Below are positions 1 to 6,605 of a stretch of 18,240 nt of DNA, piece by piece. Position 1 is the stretch's first letter, and every line of letters starts with the position of its first letter. A program made the translations under genes and the position numbers. The notes under the pieces are model-generated. The model worked only from the letters and a program-made list of their open reading frames with translations, was not told the DNA's origin and ran no database searches. Source of the stretch: Caldiserica bacterium UBA646 (lineage in GTDB: Bacteria; Caldisericota; Caldisericia; Caldisericales; Caldisericaceae); contig DBOM01000068.1 in the NCBI GenBank assembly GCA_002299965.1, positions 1 to 18,240 on the forward strand, in the 5' to 3' direction.

Positions 1-495
1 TTTTGGAGTTTCTTTAACTTCTTCGACTTTTACAGTTTCTTTAACTACTGGGATTTTTATAGCTTCTCCAATCTTTGTAATCTTTATTTCTTGAGGGTAC
101 TTGTCATCTCTATACACTCTTAGACCCTTAAGCATTTTTCTTCCAAGTTTATTTTTGGGAAGCATTAATCGCACAGCATGCTCTATAGCAAATTCGGGTT
201 TGTCGTCTAATATATTTTCCAGCGTAAACTTTTTTAAGTTGCCAACATAATTCGTAGCATGCCTATAATAAAGCTTATTAGTGAGCTTCCTTCCCGTTAT
301 CTTTACCTTAGCAGCATTAATTACAATGACATTATCGCCCATATTGATATTCGGCGTAAATGTAGGCTTATTCTTCCCTCTTAAAATTTTTGCTGCCTCG
401 ACAGCAACTCTACCTGCAGCTTGCCCTTTTGCATTGATTAAATACCACTTTTTGTTCACATCTTTTGAGTTAACAAATTTCGTAATTCTTTCCAT
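1..495 (-). CDS. rplM: Ribosomal protein L13, 3' end beyond window
   Basis: L13 is an early-assembling protein of the 50S subunit that binds 23S rRNA. The reading frame starts at the ATG at 495-493, preceded by AGGAGGAG, and stays open to base 1, so the end of the gene is outside the window. Its 165 visible residues show typical L13 features: WYLINAKGQAAGR near residues 17-29, the NMGDNVIVINA stretch at 51-61 and LMLPKNKLGRK at 110-120. The family is usually about 140-150 residues, so the body is complete by about residue 148. What follows is a Lys/Glu/Val tail with VKET at 151-154 and again at 160-163. It follows truA after 52 nt and has its own predicted promoter; rpsI (S9) would be expected next. 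Identity is certain; the length of the tail is unknown. Confidence 0.97.
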   Translation of the reverse strand, partial: MERITKFVNSKDVNKKWYLINAKGQAAGRVAVEAAKILRGKNKPTFTPNINMGDNVIVINAAKVKITGRKLTNKLYYRHATNYVGNLKKFTLENILDDKPEFAIEHAVRLMLPKNKLGRKMLKGLRVYRDDKYPQEIKITKIGEAIKIPVVKETVKVEEVKETPK

Positions 496-518
496 AATTA
501 TTACTCCTCCTATAATAC

Positions 519-529
519 GCAGTCACTGC
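519..529. promoter_or_regulatory. 11-bp perfect palindrome at predicted rplM transcription start
   Basis: GCAGTCACTGC is an odd-length perfect palindrome (5-bp arms, one central base) lying immediately downstream of the predicted -10, across the expected transcription start. The one-base centre is too tight for an RNA hairpin, so if functional it would act as a DNA operator half-site pair. It may equally be chance; no regulator is identifiable. Confidence 0.25.
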
Positions 530-534
530 AAAAG

Positions 535-562
535 ATAATAGCATATTTTAAAATTTAGTCAA
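535..562 (-). promoter_or_regulatory. Predicted sigma70-type promoter for rplM
   Basis: Read on the minus strand, TTGACT (562-557) is followed by a 16-nt spacer and TATTAT (540-535). Each hexamer matches consensus at five of six positions. A TGC directly before the -10 (543-541) makes an extended -10. The -35 lies inside the last codons of truA. Transcription would start near 529-527, giving a leader of about 32-35 nt before the rplM ATG. It sits in the longest gene-free gap of the window. Prediction from sequence only. Confidence 0.6.
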
Positions 563-1309
563 TGAATTGTAGACAACATTTACTAAAAAAAGCGGTTCTG
601 GTGAAAGTACTTGTCTTGTGTACAGAATGTCACTTACATTAAATGGAGTTTCCAGATAATCCTTTTTTATAGCACCTTCTCCTGCTTTTATCAAATAGTA
701 CACCATTCTACGCACCATGTGATATAGAAATCGATTACCAAAAAAATAAAAAACAAGTAAACCATTTTTTTCTATAAAACCAACTTCGAACAACTCACAA
801 ATATTATTTCTTTGTGAAATTGATCTATCTCTATTTGCAAAAATAGAAAAATCATGTTTTCCTTTTAATCCTTTCATCGCCAGATTAAGAAGATCTTTAT
901 TTAACTCACTATAGTGAAAATATACATACGGCGAAAGAAAAAAATCTCTCTCGCGGCAACTAGAAAGAATATAAGCATACACCTTTCCTTTTGCTGATTT
1001 TCTCGAATGAAACTTCATATCGACTTCTTGTACCTCTTTTATTATTATGCCTTTTCGCCCAAGCAAAGAGTTAATCTTTTTCTTAAGCTTACCCGGATCA
1101 ATTTCTCCATCGAAATAAAAATTAACATACTGATTAGATGCATTTACCCCTCTGTCAGTTCTTGAAGCACCATTCACGCTTATGGGCACTCTAAGAATCC
1201 TCGTTAAAGCTTCTTCCGTGTTACCTTGAATAGTTGGCAGATCTTTTTGCTTTTGAAACCCATAAAAATTTCTTCCGATATATTCCATTCTTAAAATATA
1301 GTTTTTCAT
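548..1309 (-). CDS. truA: tRNA pseudouridine(38-40) synthase TruA
   Basis: TruA converts uridines 38, 39 and 40 in the anticodon stem-loop of many tRNAs to pseudouridine. The 253-residue product has the normal family length. The catalytic aspartate is D52 in the SRTDRGVNAS motif (49-58), where most relatives read RTDAGVHA or RTDKGVHA. Other family landmarks are YIGRNFYGFQKQ (10-21) with the following TIQG, and the late FGNRFLYHMVRRMV segment that lines the active site. The ATG at 1309 overlaps the ecfT stop as ATGA; the upstream sequence has only a weak ribosome-binding site, so it is probably translated by coupling to ecfT. The position between ecfT and rplM matches the Firmicutes-type order. 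Confidence 0.95.
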   Translation of the reverse strand: MKNYILRMEYIGRNFYGFQKQKDLPTIQGNTEEALTRILRVPISVNGASRTDRGVNASNQYVNFYFDGEIDPGKLKKKINSLLGRKGIIIKEVQEVDMKFHSRKSAKGKVYAYILSSCRERDFFLSPYVYFHYSELNKDLLNLAMKGLKGKHDFSIFANRDRSISQRNNICELFEVGFIEKNGLLVFYFFGNRFLYHMVRRMVYYLIKAGEGAIKKDYLETPFNVSDILYTRQVLSPEPLFLVNVVYNSLTKF

Positions 1310-2103
1310 ATTCGTTTTACCATAATAGAAGCAGCCATAATTAGTATAAATAGAAAAATAAAAAATAAATCAATTTTCTTAATCTGCATTTCACGATACT
1401 TGGTACGCGCTTTCCCCACTACAAATCCTCTTGCTTCCATCGCAATTGCCAATTGATCAGCTCTATTAAATGCATTAAGCAGCAAAGGAAGCAATAATGG
1501 CAAGAAACTTCTTGCACGTTGCATTAAACTGCCCTTATTAAATAACACCCCTCGTGATGTTTGCGCTTTCATAATTCTAGTAGCCTCTTCAAAAAGCACA
1601 GGCACAAAACGCATAGCAATAGAAATCATTAAAGCAACATCCTCTGTAGGAAACCGTACAATCTTAAGCGGAGAGATCACTGCTTCAAAACCATCAGTAA
1701 GTTCAATATTAGATGTAGTGGCAGTGAGCACAAAAGTAAAAAACGAAAGTAGCATAAGTCTCATTGCAATATAAGTAGCAAGGTATATGCCTTCACTTGT
1801 AACCTTCAAAAAGAAAAAAGAGTAAACTACTTTTCCAGGAGTAAAAAATAACTGGAAAAGCACCGTAAACAGAAGAAGAAAGAGAATAGGCGCTAAAGAG
1901 CGAAACACATCAGAAATTTTCGACTTTGCAAGCAGGATAAGGAAAATAGAAAATAGTAAAAGAAGTATATATCCCGAAATAGTCTTCACAAAAAATAGAA
2001 ATACTACAATAGAAAACACGAGCACAATTTTAACACGCGGATCTAATTTGCATAACAAAGAGTCAGAAAAATTATATTGTCCAAAAAAACTTCTTTTTCT
2101 CAA
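1306..2103 (-). CDS. ecfT: ECF transporter transmembrane coupling protein EcfT
   Basis: EcfT is the membrane scaffold of group II energy-coupling-factor transporters. It links the two ATPases to interchangeable substrate-binding S components that import vitamins or metals. The 265-residue protein is strongly hydrophobic, with membrane segments near residues 25-60, 70-87, 105-130 and 245-262. Its cytoplasmic coupling region carries the two family signatures: AQTSRG (180-185, an SRG where ARG is commoner) and AMEARG (221-226). The start is a TTG at 2103, overlapping the ecfA2 stop; AGAGGT lies 8 nt upstream and no ATG occurs until residue 113, so TTG is the only reasonable start. No S component is encoded nearby, which fits a shared module serving S proteins encoded elsewhere. 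Confidence 0.94.
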   Translation of the reverse strand: MRKRSFFGQYNFSDSLLCKLDPRVKIVLVFSIVVFLFFVKTISGYILLLLFSIFLILLAKSKISDVFRSLAPILFLLLFTVLFQLFFTPGKVVYSFFFLKVTSEGIYLATYIAMRLMLLSFFTFVLTATTSNIELTDGFEAVISPLKIVRFPTEDVALMISIAMRFVPVLFEEATRIMKAQTSRGVLFNKGSLMQRARSFLPLLLPLLLNAFNRADQLAIAMEARGFVVGKARTKYREMQIKKIDLFFIFLFILIMAASIMVKRI

Positions 2104-2942
2104 TGTCTGTACCTCTTTTTAAGATAAGAAGAAATCTCCAGTGGGGTTCTGCAAAATGGAATGTCAGAGTAATATTTTTTCAATTTATTGCGCATCCTCA
2201 CAACTGAAGGAATATCAATTCCAATTTTCTCAATCAGCTTTTCGTCAGAAAAAAAATCTCTAACTCTACCGTCAAATACTTTCTTGCCCTCGTCCAAAGC
2301 AATGACTCTATCGGCAATTTCCAATAGTTCTTCCATATTATGCGTAACAAAAACAACCGTTCTGCCATTCTTTATTTCATTTTTGATATATTTACTGAGT
2401 TTTTCTTTTCCATTGAAATCCATTCCAGCCATAGGTTCGTCTAAAACAAGTATATCAGGATTCATTGCTATTATACTTGCTATAGCTACTCTTCTCTTTT
2501 CACCGCCACTTAAAGAAAATGGTGAACGCTGCGCTATCTTCTCCGAAGAAAATCCCATATCTTTAAGAGCCGAAAATACAGCATCCTTTAATTCAGTTTC
2601 ACGCATCCCCATATTTTTAGGTCCAAACGCAACTTCCGCAAATACAGTTTCTGCAAAAAACTGCTCTTCGGGATATTGAAAAACAATCCCTACTTTCTTT
2701 CTTACTTTCCTAATGTCAATCTGCTTACTATTTATATCATCATTGTCTAACAACACTGCACCATTATCCGGCTTAATTAATCCGTTAAAAAGTTGTATAA
2801 GCGTCGATTTACCGGAGCCTATGCGGCCAACAATGCCTACTGATTCATTTTTTTTAATCATCAAAGAAATGTCGACAAGAGCATTACTCATAAAAATTGT
2901 GTTTGGGTCATACGTCACAAAAACATTTTTTAATTCGAGCAT
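2100..2942 (-). CDS. ecfA2: ECF transporter ATPase EcfA2
   Basis: Second ABC-type ATPase of the energy-coupling-factor module; it pairs with EcfA1 to drive vitamin uptake through EcfT. In the 280-residue product I see Walker A GRIGSGKST (39-47), the Q-loop FQYPEEQ with Q89, signature LSGGE (144-148), Walker B ending in D168-E169, and the switch histidine H201. The Q-loop FQxPExQ form is typical of EcfA2 rather than EcfA1. The C-terminal about 70 residues form the EcfA-specific extension that contacts the partner ATPase. It starts with ATG at 2942, 13 nt inside the end of ecfA1, and its stop overlaps the ecfT start. All key catalytic residues are present. Confidence 0.95.
   Translation of the reverse strand: MLELKNVFVTYDPNTIFMSNALVDISLMIKKNESVGIVGRIGSGKSTLIQLFNGLIKPDNGAVLLDNDDINSKQIDIRKVRKKVGIVFQYPEEQFFAETVFAEVAFGPKNMGMRETELKDAVFSALKDMGFSSEKIAQRSPFSLSGGEKRRVAIASIIAMNPDILVLDEPMAGMDFNGKEKLSKYIKNEIKNGRTVVFVTHNMEELLEIADRVIALDEGKKVFDGRVRDFFSDEKLIEKIGIDIPSVVRMRNKLKKYYSDIPFCRTPLEISSYLKKRYRH
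2111..2116 (-). promoter_or_regulatory. Ribosome-binding site that fixes the ecfT TTG start
   Basis: AGAGGT, read on the minus strand inside the end of ecfA2, sits 8 nt before a TTG. It supports TTG as the ecfT initiation codon because no alternative ATG or GTG is suitably placed. Confidence 0.6.
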
Positions 2943-3742
2943 AATGAACCTATAAGATCCTCCTCGTCTACAAAAGAAGCACTAATAATACCATGTTTTC
3001 TGAGATCTTCTGATATAATCACTGAAGGGAGTGAAGCAACTCCTGCAGAACGCAAAAGTTTCATGTCCTGCAAAATAACCGCTGGTGCCCCTTCTTTTAT
3101 CTTTTCTCCTTTATGAAGCACCAAAACCTTATCGCTTTTTATCACTTCTTCCGTAATATGAGTAATATATAGTACGCCAATATTTTTATTTTCTGCTATC
3201 GAATGAACAAGATTAAGCACCTCTTTTCTACTCACAGGGTCCAGAAGAGCAGTAATTTCGTCCATAACAAGATAATCAGGCTGCATTACCAGAACACTTG
3301 CAATAGCAACTTTTTGCTTTTCTCCGCCTGAAAGGTAAGAAGGAGAACCATGAAGATATTTATCTATACCAAGTAATGATGAAATCTGTTCTATCCTTGC
3401 TTTTGCTTCCACTCTTTCGACTCCAATATTTTCTAATCCAAACGCAATATCTTCCTCAACAGTAGTTCCAACAAACTGATTATCAGGATTTTGAAACACA
3501 ATTCCAACTTTTTCTTTTATAAAGAATTCGTCTTTTTTCGCACGAGAATTAATCTCGTCCACAAAAACACTTCCTTCTTGAGGTAACAATAGCCCGTCTG
3601 ATAAACGGGCTATTGTAGATTTACCTGAGCCATTGCCTCCTATAATGGAGACAAACTCACCTTTATTTACAGTAAAATTTATATGCCTAACCGCCCACTT
3701 TCCTTCCTTGTAGGCAAAAGATACATCTTTGAAATGGATCAT
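2930..3742 (-). CDS. ecfA1: ECF transporter ATPase EcfA1
   Basis: First ATPase of the ECF module. The 270-residue protein has Walker A GGNGSGKST (35-43), Q-loop FQNPDNQF with Q84, signature LSGGE (137-141), Walker B with D161-E162, and H195 in the switch loop. FQNPDNQ is the usual EcfA1 form. The Walker B region reads DEITALLDP, slightly unlike the usual DEAT or DEPT. The ATG at 3742 overlaps the rplQ stop as ATGA. The AAGGA just upstream touches the ATG and is too close to act as a normal ribosome-binding site, so translation is probably coupled to L17 synthesis. A strong intragenic inverted repeat lies just after the Walker A codons (separate entry). Confidence 0.95.
   Translation of the reverse strand: MIHFKDVSFAYKEGKWAVRHINFTVNKGEFVSIIGGNGSGKSTIARLSDGLLLPQEGSVFVDEINSRAKKDEFFIKEKVGIVFQNPDNQFVGTTVEEDIAFGLENIGVERVEAKARIEQISSLLGIDKYLHGSPSYLSGGEKQKVAIASVLVMQPDYLVMDEITALLDPVSRKEVLNLVHSIAENKNIGVLYITHITEEVIKSDKVLVLHKGEKIKEGAPAVILQDMKLLRSAGVASLPSVIISEDLRKHGIISASFVDEEDLIGSLCSN
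3542..3558 (-). repeat. Smaller 6-bp inverted repeat in ecfA1
   Basis: ACGAGA (3542-3547) and TCTCGT (3553-3558) flank a 5-nt AT loop, 27 nt downstream on the mRNA from the 12-bp hairpin. Short enough to be chance; listed because of its closeness to the larger stem. Confidence 0.35.
3586..3616 (-). repeat. Perfect 12-bp inverted repeat (hairpin) inside ecfA1
   Basis: ACAATAGCCCGT (3586-3597) and ACGGGCTATTGT (3605-3616) are exact reverse complements around a 7-nt loop (3598-3604). In the mRNA this would form a 12-bp stem with a GC-rich inner half. It lies in the codons for residues about 43-53, just after Walker A. There is no U-run after the stem on the mRNA strand, so it does not look like an intrinsic terminator. 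Function unknown. Confidence 0.75.
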
Positions 3743-4095
3743 TCCTTAACGAGTTCCAATATAGCAACTTGTGCTCCGTCTCCTCTTCTCTGCCCCACTT
3801 TAAAAATCCTTGTGTAACCACCGTTTCTATCTGCATACTCTTTATTTGCCATCTCAAAAAGCTTCTGAACAGCTTCTTTTTTGAAAAGAAAGCCGTAGGC
3901 TTTTCTTCGTGTATTAAGATTGTCATTTTTAGCCATTGTAATAAATTTTTCGACAACTTTTCTTACTTCTTTTGCCTTAGCTTCAGTAGTTTCTATTCTT
4001 CCTGAAAGTATCAAAGAAGTCGAAAGATTTCTTAATACACTTTTTCTATATCCACTATACATCCCCAATTTTCTTTGCTTTATCTGATGATACAT
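3739..4095 (-). CDS. rplQ: Ribosomal protein L17
   Basis: L17 is a 50S protein near the peptide exit side of the large subunit. The 118-residue product is of the short bacterial type. It shows the family opening of Tyr/His plus basic residues (RKLGMYSGYRKSVLRNLSTS), the TTEAKAKEVRKVVEKFIT helix, and the C-terminal GGYTRIFKVGQRRGDGA, followed by a short ending. The ATG at 4095 has AAGGAGG upstream. It is the usual last gene of the alpha cluster. Here its stop codon overlaps the start of ecfA1, so the operon evidently continues. Confidence 0.97.
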   Translation of the reverse strand: MYHQIKQRKLGMYSGYRKSVLRNLSTSLILSGRIETTEAKAKEVRKVVEKFITMAKNDNLNTRRKAYGFLFKKEAVQKLFEMANKEYADRNGGYTRIFKVGQRRGDGAQVAILELVKE

Positions 4096-4108
4096 ATCAA
4101 TAACCTCC

Positions 4109-5029
4109 TTATTCTTTTAACTTCAGGTCCAGCTTCTTAAGAGAAGTTTCTACGCTTTCTAACGATTTTGCCCCAAATTTATCAAGTTTCATAAGCTCGT
4201 CTTTTGTATACTCTAACAATTTGCCGACTGTTAAAATCTCATTTTGCTCCAGCACATTAAAGGCACGTTCCGCCAATTTGAGATCCTTAATGCTGCTTTT
4301 CCCTACAGATTCCATAACATCGTCTTTTTCCATTTCATTACCAGAAAGAATGAAATCAAACCGTTCTGAATACTTTATGAGAATTTTTACAGCCTCTTTT
4401 AGTGAGTCAAGTGGTGTTTTGTTGCCTTTTGTTGAAATACCAATAATAAGTTTATCAAAATTAACTGATTCTTCAAATCGCATTGGCTCGACATGAAAAC
4501 TAACTTTAAGCACAGGAGAAAAATAAGCATCAATGGGTATTACTGTCTCAGGAAAATCACTCTCTTCAACAATTTCTTCTTCTAATTTATATCCCTTACC
4601 TCTCCTTATATAGATAGATCCTTTAAAATAATTCCTTGATGAAGAAATTGTTGCGATGTGCAAATCAGGATTAAGAATGGTCACTTCGCTACTACCCTTA
4701 AGGTCAGATGCTTTTACCTCTTTCTCGCCTTTTACATTAAAGGTAAGAACTGCCTCGTCTAGTCCTTCAAGAGAAACGATAAGTTTTTTGACATTCAGTA
4801 TTATTTCCTCAACATCTTCTACAACACCCTCGACAGTAGAAAATTCATGAACTACACCATCAATGGCAATACCAATAGGTGCTACGCCTTCTATTGAAGA
4901 GAGAAGGATCCTTCTCAGAGCAGTGCCAAGCGTAAACCCGTAACCACTTTCTAAAGGACCAAAGCTATACTTTCCGTAATGCTCTTTCCCTTCTTCTATT
5001 GTAAATTTTATAGCATCAAGATTCCACAT
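4109..5029 (-). CDS. rpoA: RNA polymerase alpha subunit
   Basis: Alpha dimerises to nucleate RNA polymerase assembly; its C-terminal domain contacts promoter UP elements and activators. The 306-residue product has the N-terminal assembly domain (about 1-225), with the conserved GFTLGTALRRILLSS segment at 31-45, a linker of about 20 residues, and a complete C-terminal domain from about 245. Residues aligned with E. coli DNA contacts are R255 (R265), N258 (N268), G286 (G296), K288 (K298) and S289 (S299), so UP-element binding is probably kept. C269 is replaced by V259 and E302 by S292. The length is slightly under the E. coli 329. It lies between rpsD and rplQ with 13-nt gaps, the standard alpha-cluster order. 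Confidence 0.98.
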   Translation of the reverse strand: MWNLDAIKFTIEEGKEHYGKYSFGPLESGYGFTLGTALRRILLSSIEGVAPIGIAIDGVVHEFSTVEGVVEDVEEIILNVKKLIVSLEGLDEAVLTFNVKGEKEVKASDLKGSSEVTILNPDLHIATISSSRNYFKGSIYIRRGKGYKLEEEIVEESDFPETVIPIDAYFSPVLKVSFHVEPMRFEESVNFDKLIIGISTKGNKTPLDSLKEAVKILIKYSERFDFILSGNEMEKDDVMESVGKSSIKDLKLAERAFNVLEQNEILTVGKLLEYTKDELMKLDKFGAKSLESVETSLKKLDLKLKE

Positions 5030-5042
5030 ATCCGATCGCTCC

Positions 5043-5672
5043 TTATTTAGAATAAAGTTCTACAATAAGAACTGGGTTTATGCCTAAACCAAGTTCTGGA
5101 ATATTTGGTATAGACACAACTGTTCCTTTGTAAGATTCTTTATTTACTTCTAACCATGCTGGAACCTGGACATCAGCCTCGATAGAATCTTTTATCAATA
5201 GTATTTGTCTGCTGCTTTCTTTAATTTCCACCACATCCTGTACCTTTACTATAAAAGATGGAACATTAACTTTTTTCTCATTTACTCTAACATGCCCATG
5301 GAGAACTAATTGTCTTGCTGCCCTTCTGTTGGGAGCAAAACCCATCCGGAATACTACATTGTCCAGTCTTCTCTCAAGAGTTTCCATAAGTTTATCACCA
5401 GTAGGAATTTCTTTTTGTCGTGTAGCCTTTTCGAAATATTTTCTAAATTGTCTCTCCAGAACACCGTACATATTTTTTACGCGCTGTTTTTCCTGTAAAT
5501 GAATTTTATAATCAGAGGGTTTACTAAAATGCAGAGTAACTTGTTTTTGTCCAGGGATACCTCTGCCTTTCTCTAATGCACATTTTTTTGTATAACACCT
5601 TTCTCCTTTAAGAAAAAGTTTTTTCCCTTGCGCTCTGCATTTCCTGCAAACAGGATCTATATATCTTGCCAC
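5043..5672 (-). CDS. rpsD: Ribosomal protein S4, zinc-binding form
   Basis: S4 is a primary 16S rRNA binder that nucleates 30S assembly and helps proofreading. The 209-residue product carries cysteines C9, C12, C26 and C31, with the spacing of the zinc site known from Thermus S4. The S4 RNA-binding domain is visible at about residues 95-160 (LERRLDNVVFRMGFAPNRRA). The start is GTG at 5672, with GGAGG 7 nt upstream. Its place between rpsK and rpoA is the common bacterial order, whereas Bacillus subtilis has moved it elsewhere. S4 is the autogenous repressor of this cluster in E. coli, but no leader pseudoknot can be placed here because there is no gap in front of rpsM. Confidence 0.98.
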   Translation of the reverse strand: MARYIDPVCRKCRAQGKKLFLKGERCYTKKCALEKGRGIPGQKQVTLHFSKPSDYKIHLQEKQRVKNMYGVLERQFRKYFEKATRQKEIPTGDKLMETLERRLDNVVFRMGFAPNRRAARQLVLHGHVRVNEKKVNVPSFIVKVQDVVEIKESSRQILLIKDSIEADVQVPAWLEVNKESYKGTVVSIPNIPELGLGINPVLIVELYSK

Positions 5673-5684
5673 TTCACCGCCTCC

Positions 5685-6077
5685 TTATACTCTTCTTAGC
5701 TTTCTTGGTCTACAACCATTATGTGGAATTGGAGTAATATCCTTGATTTCTTCAATTTCAAGCCCTGCAGATTGAAGTGCACGTATAGCAACTTCTCTCC
5801 CAGAACCACCACCTTTTACATAAACAGATACTGTTTTTGCCCCAAGGTCAATAGCTCTTTCTGCCGCCTTTTGTGCGGTTAACTGGGCAGCAAATGGAGT
5901 TCCTTTTTTACTCCCCTTAAAACCAGCAGATCCTGCAGATGCCCATGTTGCAACATTGCCTTGTGGGTCAGTTATAGTAACTATTGTATTGTTGAACGTA
6001 GAATATATACATACTTTCGCTTTACCCGTAATTTTATGTGCTCTTTTTTTGGCACCTTTTCTACTTTTCTTTTTCAT
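5685..6077 (-). CDS. rpsK: Ribosomal protein S11
   Basis: S11 sits on the platform of the 30S subunit and contributes to the E site and mRNA path near S7. The 130-residue product shows the family core: YSTFNNTIVTITDPQGN (25-41), WASAGSAGFKGSKKGTPFAAQ, the VKGGGSGRE loop, and the C-terminal ITPIPHNGCRPRKLRRV. The N-terminus is a short Lys/Arg-rich tail. The ATG at 6077 follows AAGGAGG. It follows rpsM after 14 nt and precedes rpsD after 12 nt. Confidence 0.98.
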   Translation of the reverse strand: MKKKSRKGAKKRAHKITGKAKVCIYSTFNNTIVTITDPQGNVATWASAGSAGFKGSKKGTPFAAQLTAQKAAERAIDLGAKTVSVYVKGGGSGREVAIRALQSAGLEIEEIKDITPIPHNGCRPRKLRRV

Positions 6078-6091
6078 TACTCCTCCTTAAA

Positions 6092-6463
6092 TTATGCTCC
6101 TTTTCTTTTTGACCCAATAGTCTTTTTAGGTCCTTTTCGGGTTCTTGCATTAGTACGAGTACGCTGGCCTCTTACAGGCAAACCTCTTTTATGTCTCATT
6201 CCTCTATAACAATTAATTTCCATCAGCTTTTTAATATTAGTAGCAACCAACTTTCTTAGATCTCCTTCAACCATATAGTCGCTTTTAATAATGCCTTCAA
6301 TTGCTGTAATTTCCTCTGAAGTGAGATCTTTCACTTTCTTCAAAGGAACTTTTGCTTTTGCTAAAACATCTTTCACGTTGTGCTTTCCTACACCATATAT
6401 ATGGACAAGCGCAACATCAATTCGTTTATCTTTTGGTAGATCAACACCACTAATTCTTGCCAC
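6092..6463 (-). CDS. rpsM: Ribosomal protein S13
   Basis: S13 is in the head of the 30S subunit, contacts P-site tRNA and bridges to the 50S. The 123-residue product has the helix-hairpin region GVGKHNVKDVLAKAKV (25-40), the YRGMRHKRGLPVRGQRTRTN segment typical of the family, and a basic KKTIGSKRKGA tail that reaches the P site. The start is GTG at 6463, preceded by AGGAGG inside the end of rpmJ. No autoregulatory leader fits in the 11-nt gap before it. Confidence 0.98.
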   Translation of the reverse strand: MARISGVDLPKDKRIDVALVHIYGVGKHNVKDVLAKAKVPLKKVKDLTSEEITAIEGIIKSDYMVEGDLRKLVATNIKKLMEINCYRGMRHKRGLPVRGQRTRTNARTRKGPKKTIGSKRKGA

Positions 6464-6474
6464 AGTCCAACCTC

Positions 6475-6588
6475 CTATTTTTGCCGTTGCTTATGCTTTG
6501 GATTCTCACATATCACCGCTATTTTACCCTTTCTCTTAACAATTTTGCATTTTGGGCACATTTTTTTCACTGATGCTCTTATTTTCAT
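6475..6588 (-). CDS. rpmJ: Ribosomal protein L36, zinc-binding form
   Basis: A 37-residue 50S protein, found by translating the gap between infA and rpsM. It begins MKIRASVKKMCPKCK and ends NPKHKQRQK, the usual L36 pattern. The zinc ligands C11, C14, C27 and H32 are all present, so this is the zinc (C+) paralogue. The ATG at 6588-6586 is preceded by GGAG at a 9-nt spacing; the stop is TAG at 6477-6475. Its place between infA and rpsM is canonical. Confidence 0.96.
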   Translation of the reverse strand: MKIRASVKKMCPKCKIVKRKGKIAVICENPKHKQRQK

Positions 6589-6605
6589 CTTTTTATACTC
6601 CTTTC

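Noticed and set aside
281..538. 85-codon hydrophobic open frame on the plus strand
   Set aside because: Antisense to rplM; hydrophobicity is expected when Lys/Glu codons of a basic protein are read in reverse complement.
2188..2679. 163-codon open frame on the plus strand
   Set aside because: It is antisense to ecfA2, whose product has every ABC motif; the plus-strand frame has no recognisable domain and reads like low-complexity Ser/Ile/Leu.
3852..3884. Imperfect repeat of AAGCT/AGCTT with A and T runs in rplQ
   Set aside because: Arms are imperfect and the codons are for a conserved Glu/Lys/Leu helix; compositional bias explains it.
3687..3956. 89-codon minus-strand frame spanning the rplQ-ecfA1 junction
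   Set aside because: Out of frame with two clear genes; reflects shared sequence, not a separate product.
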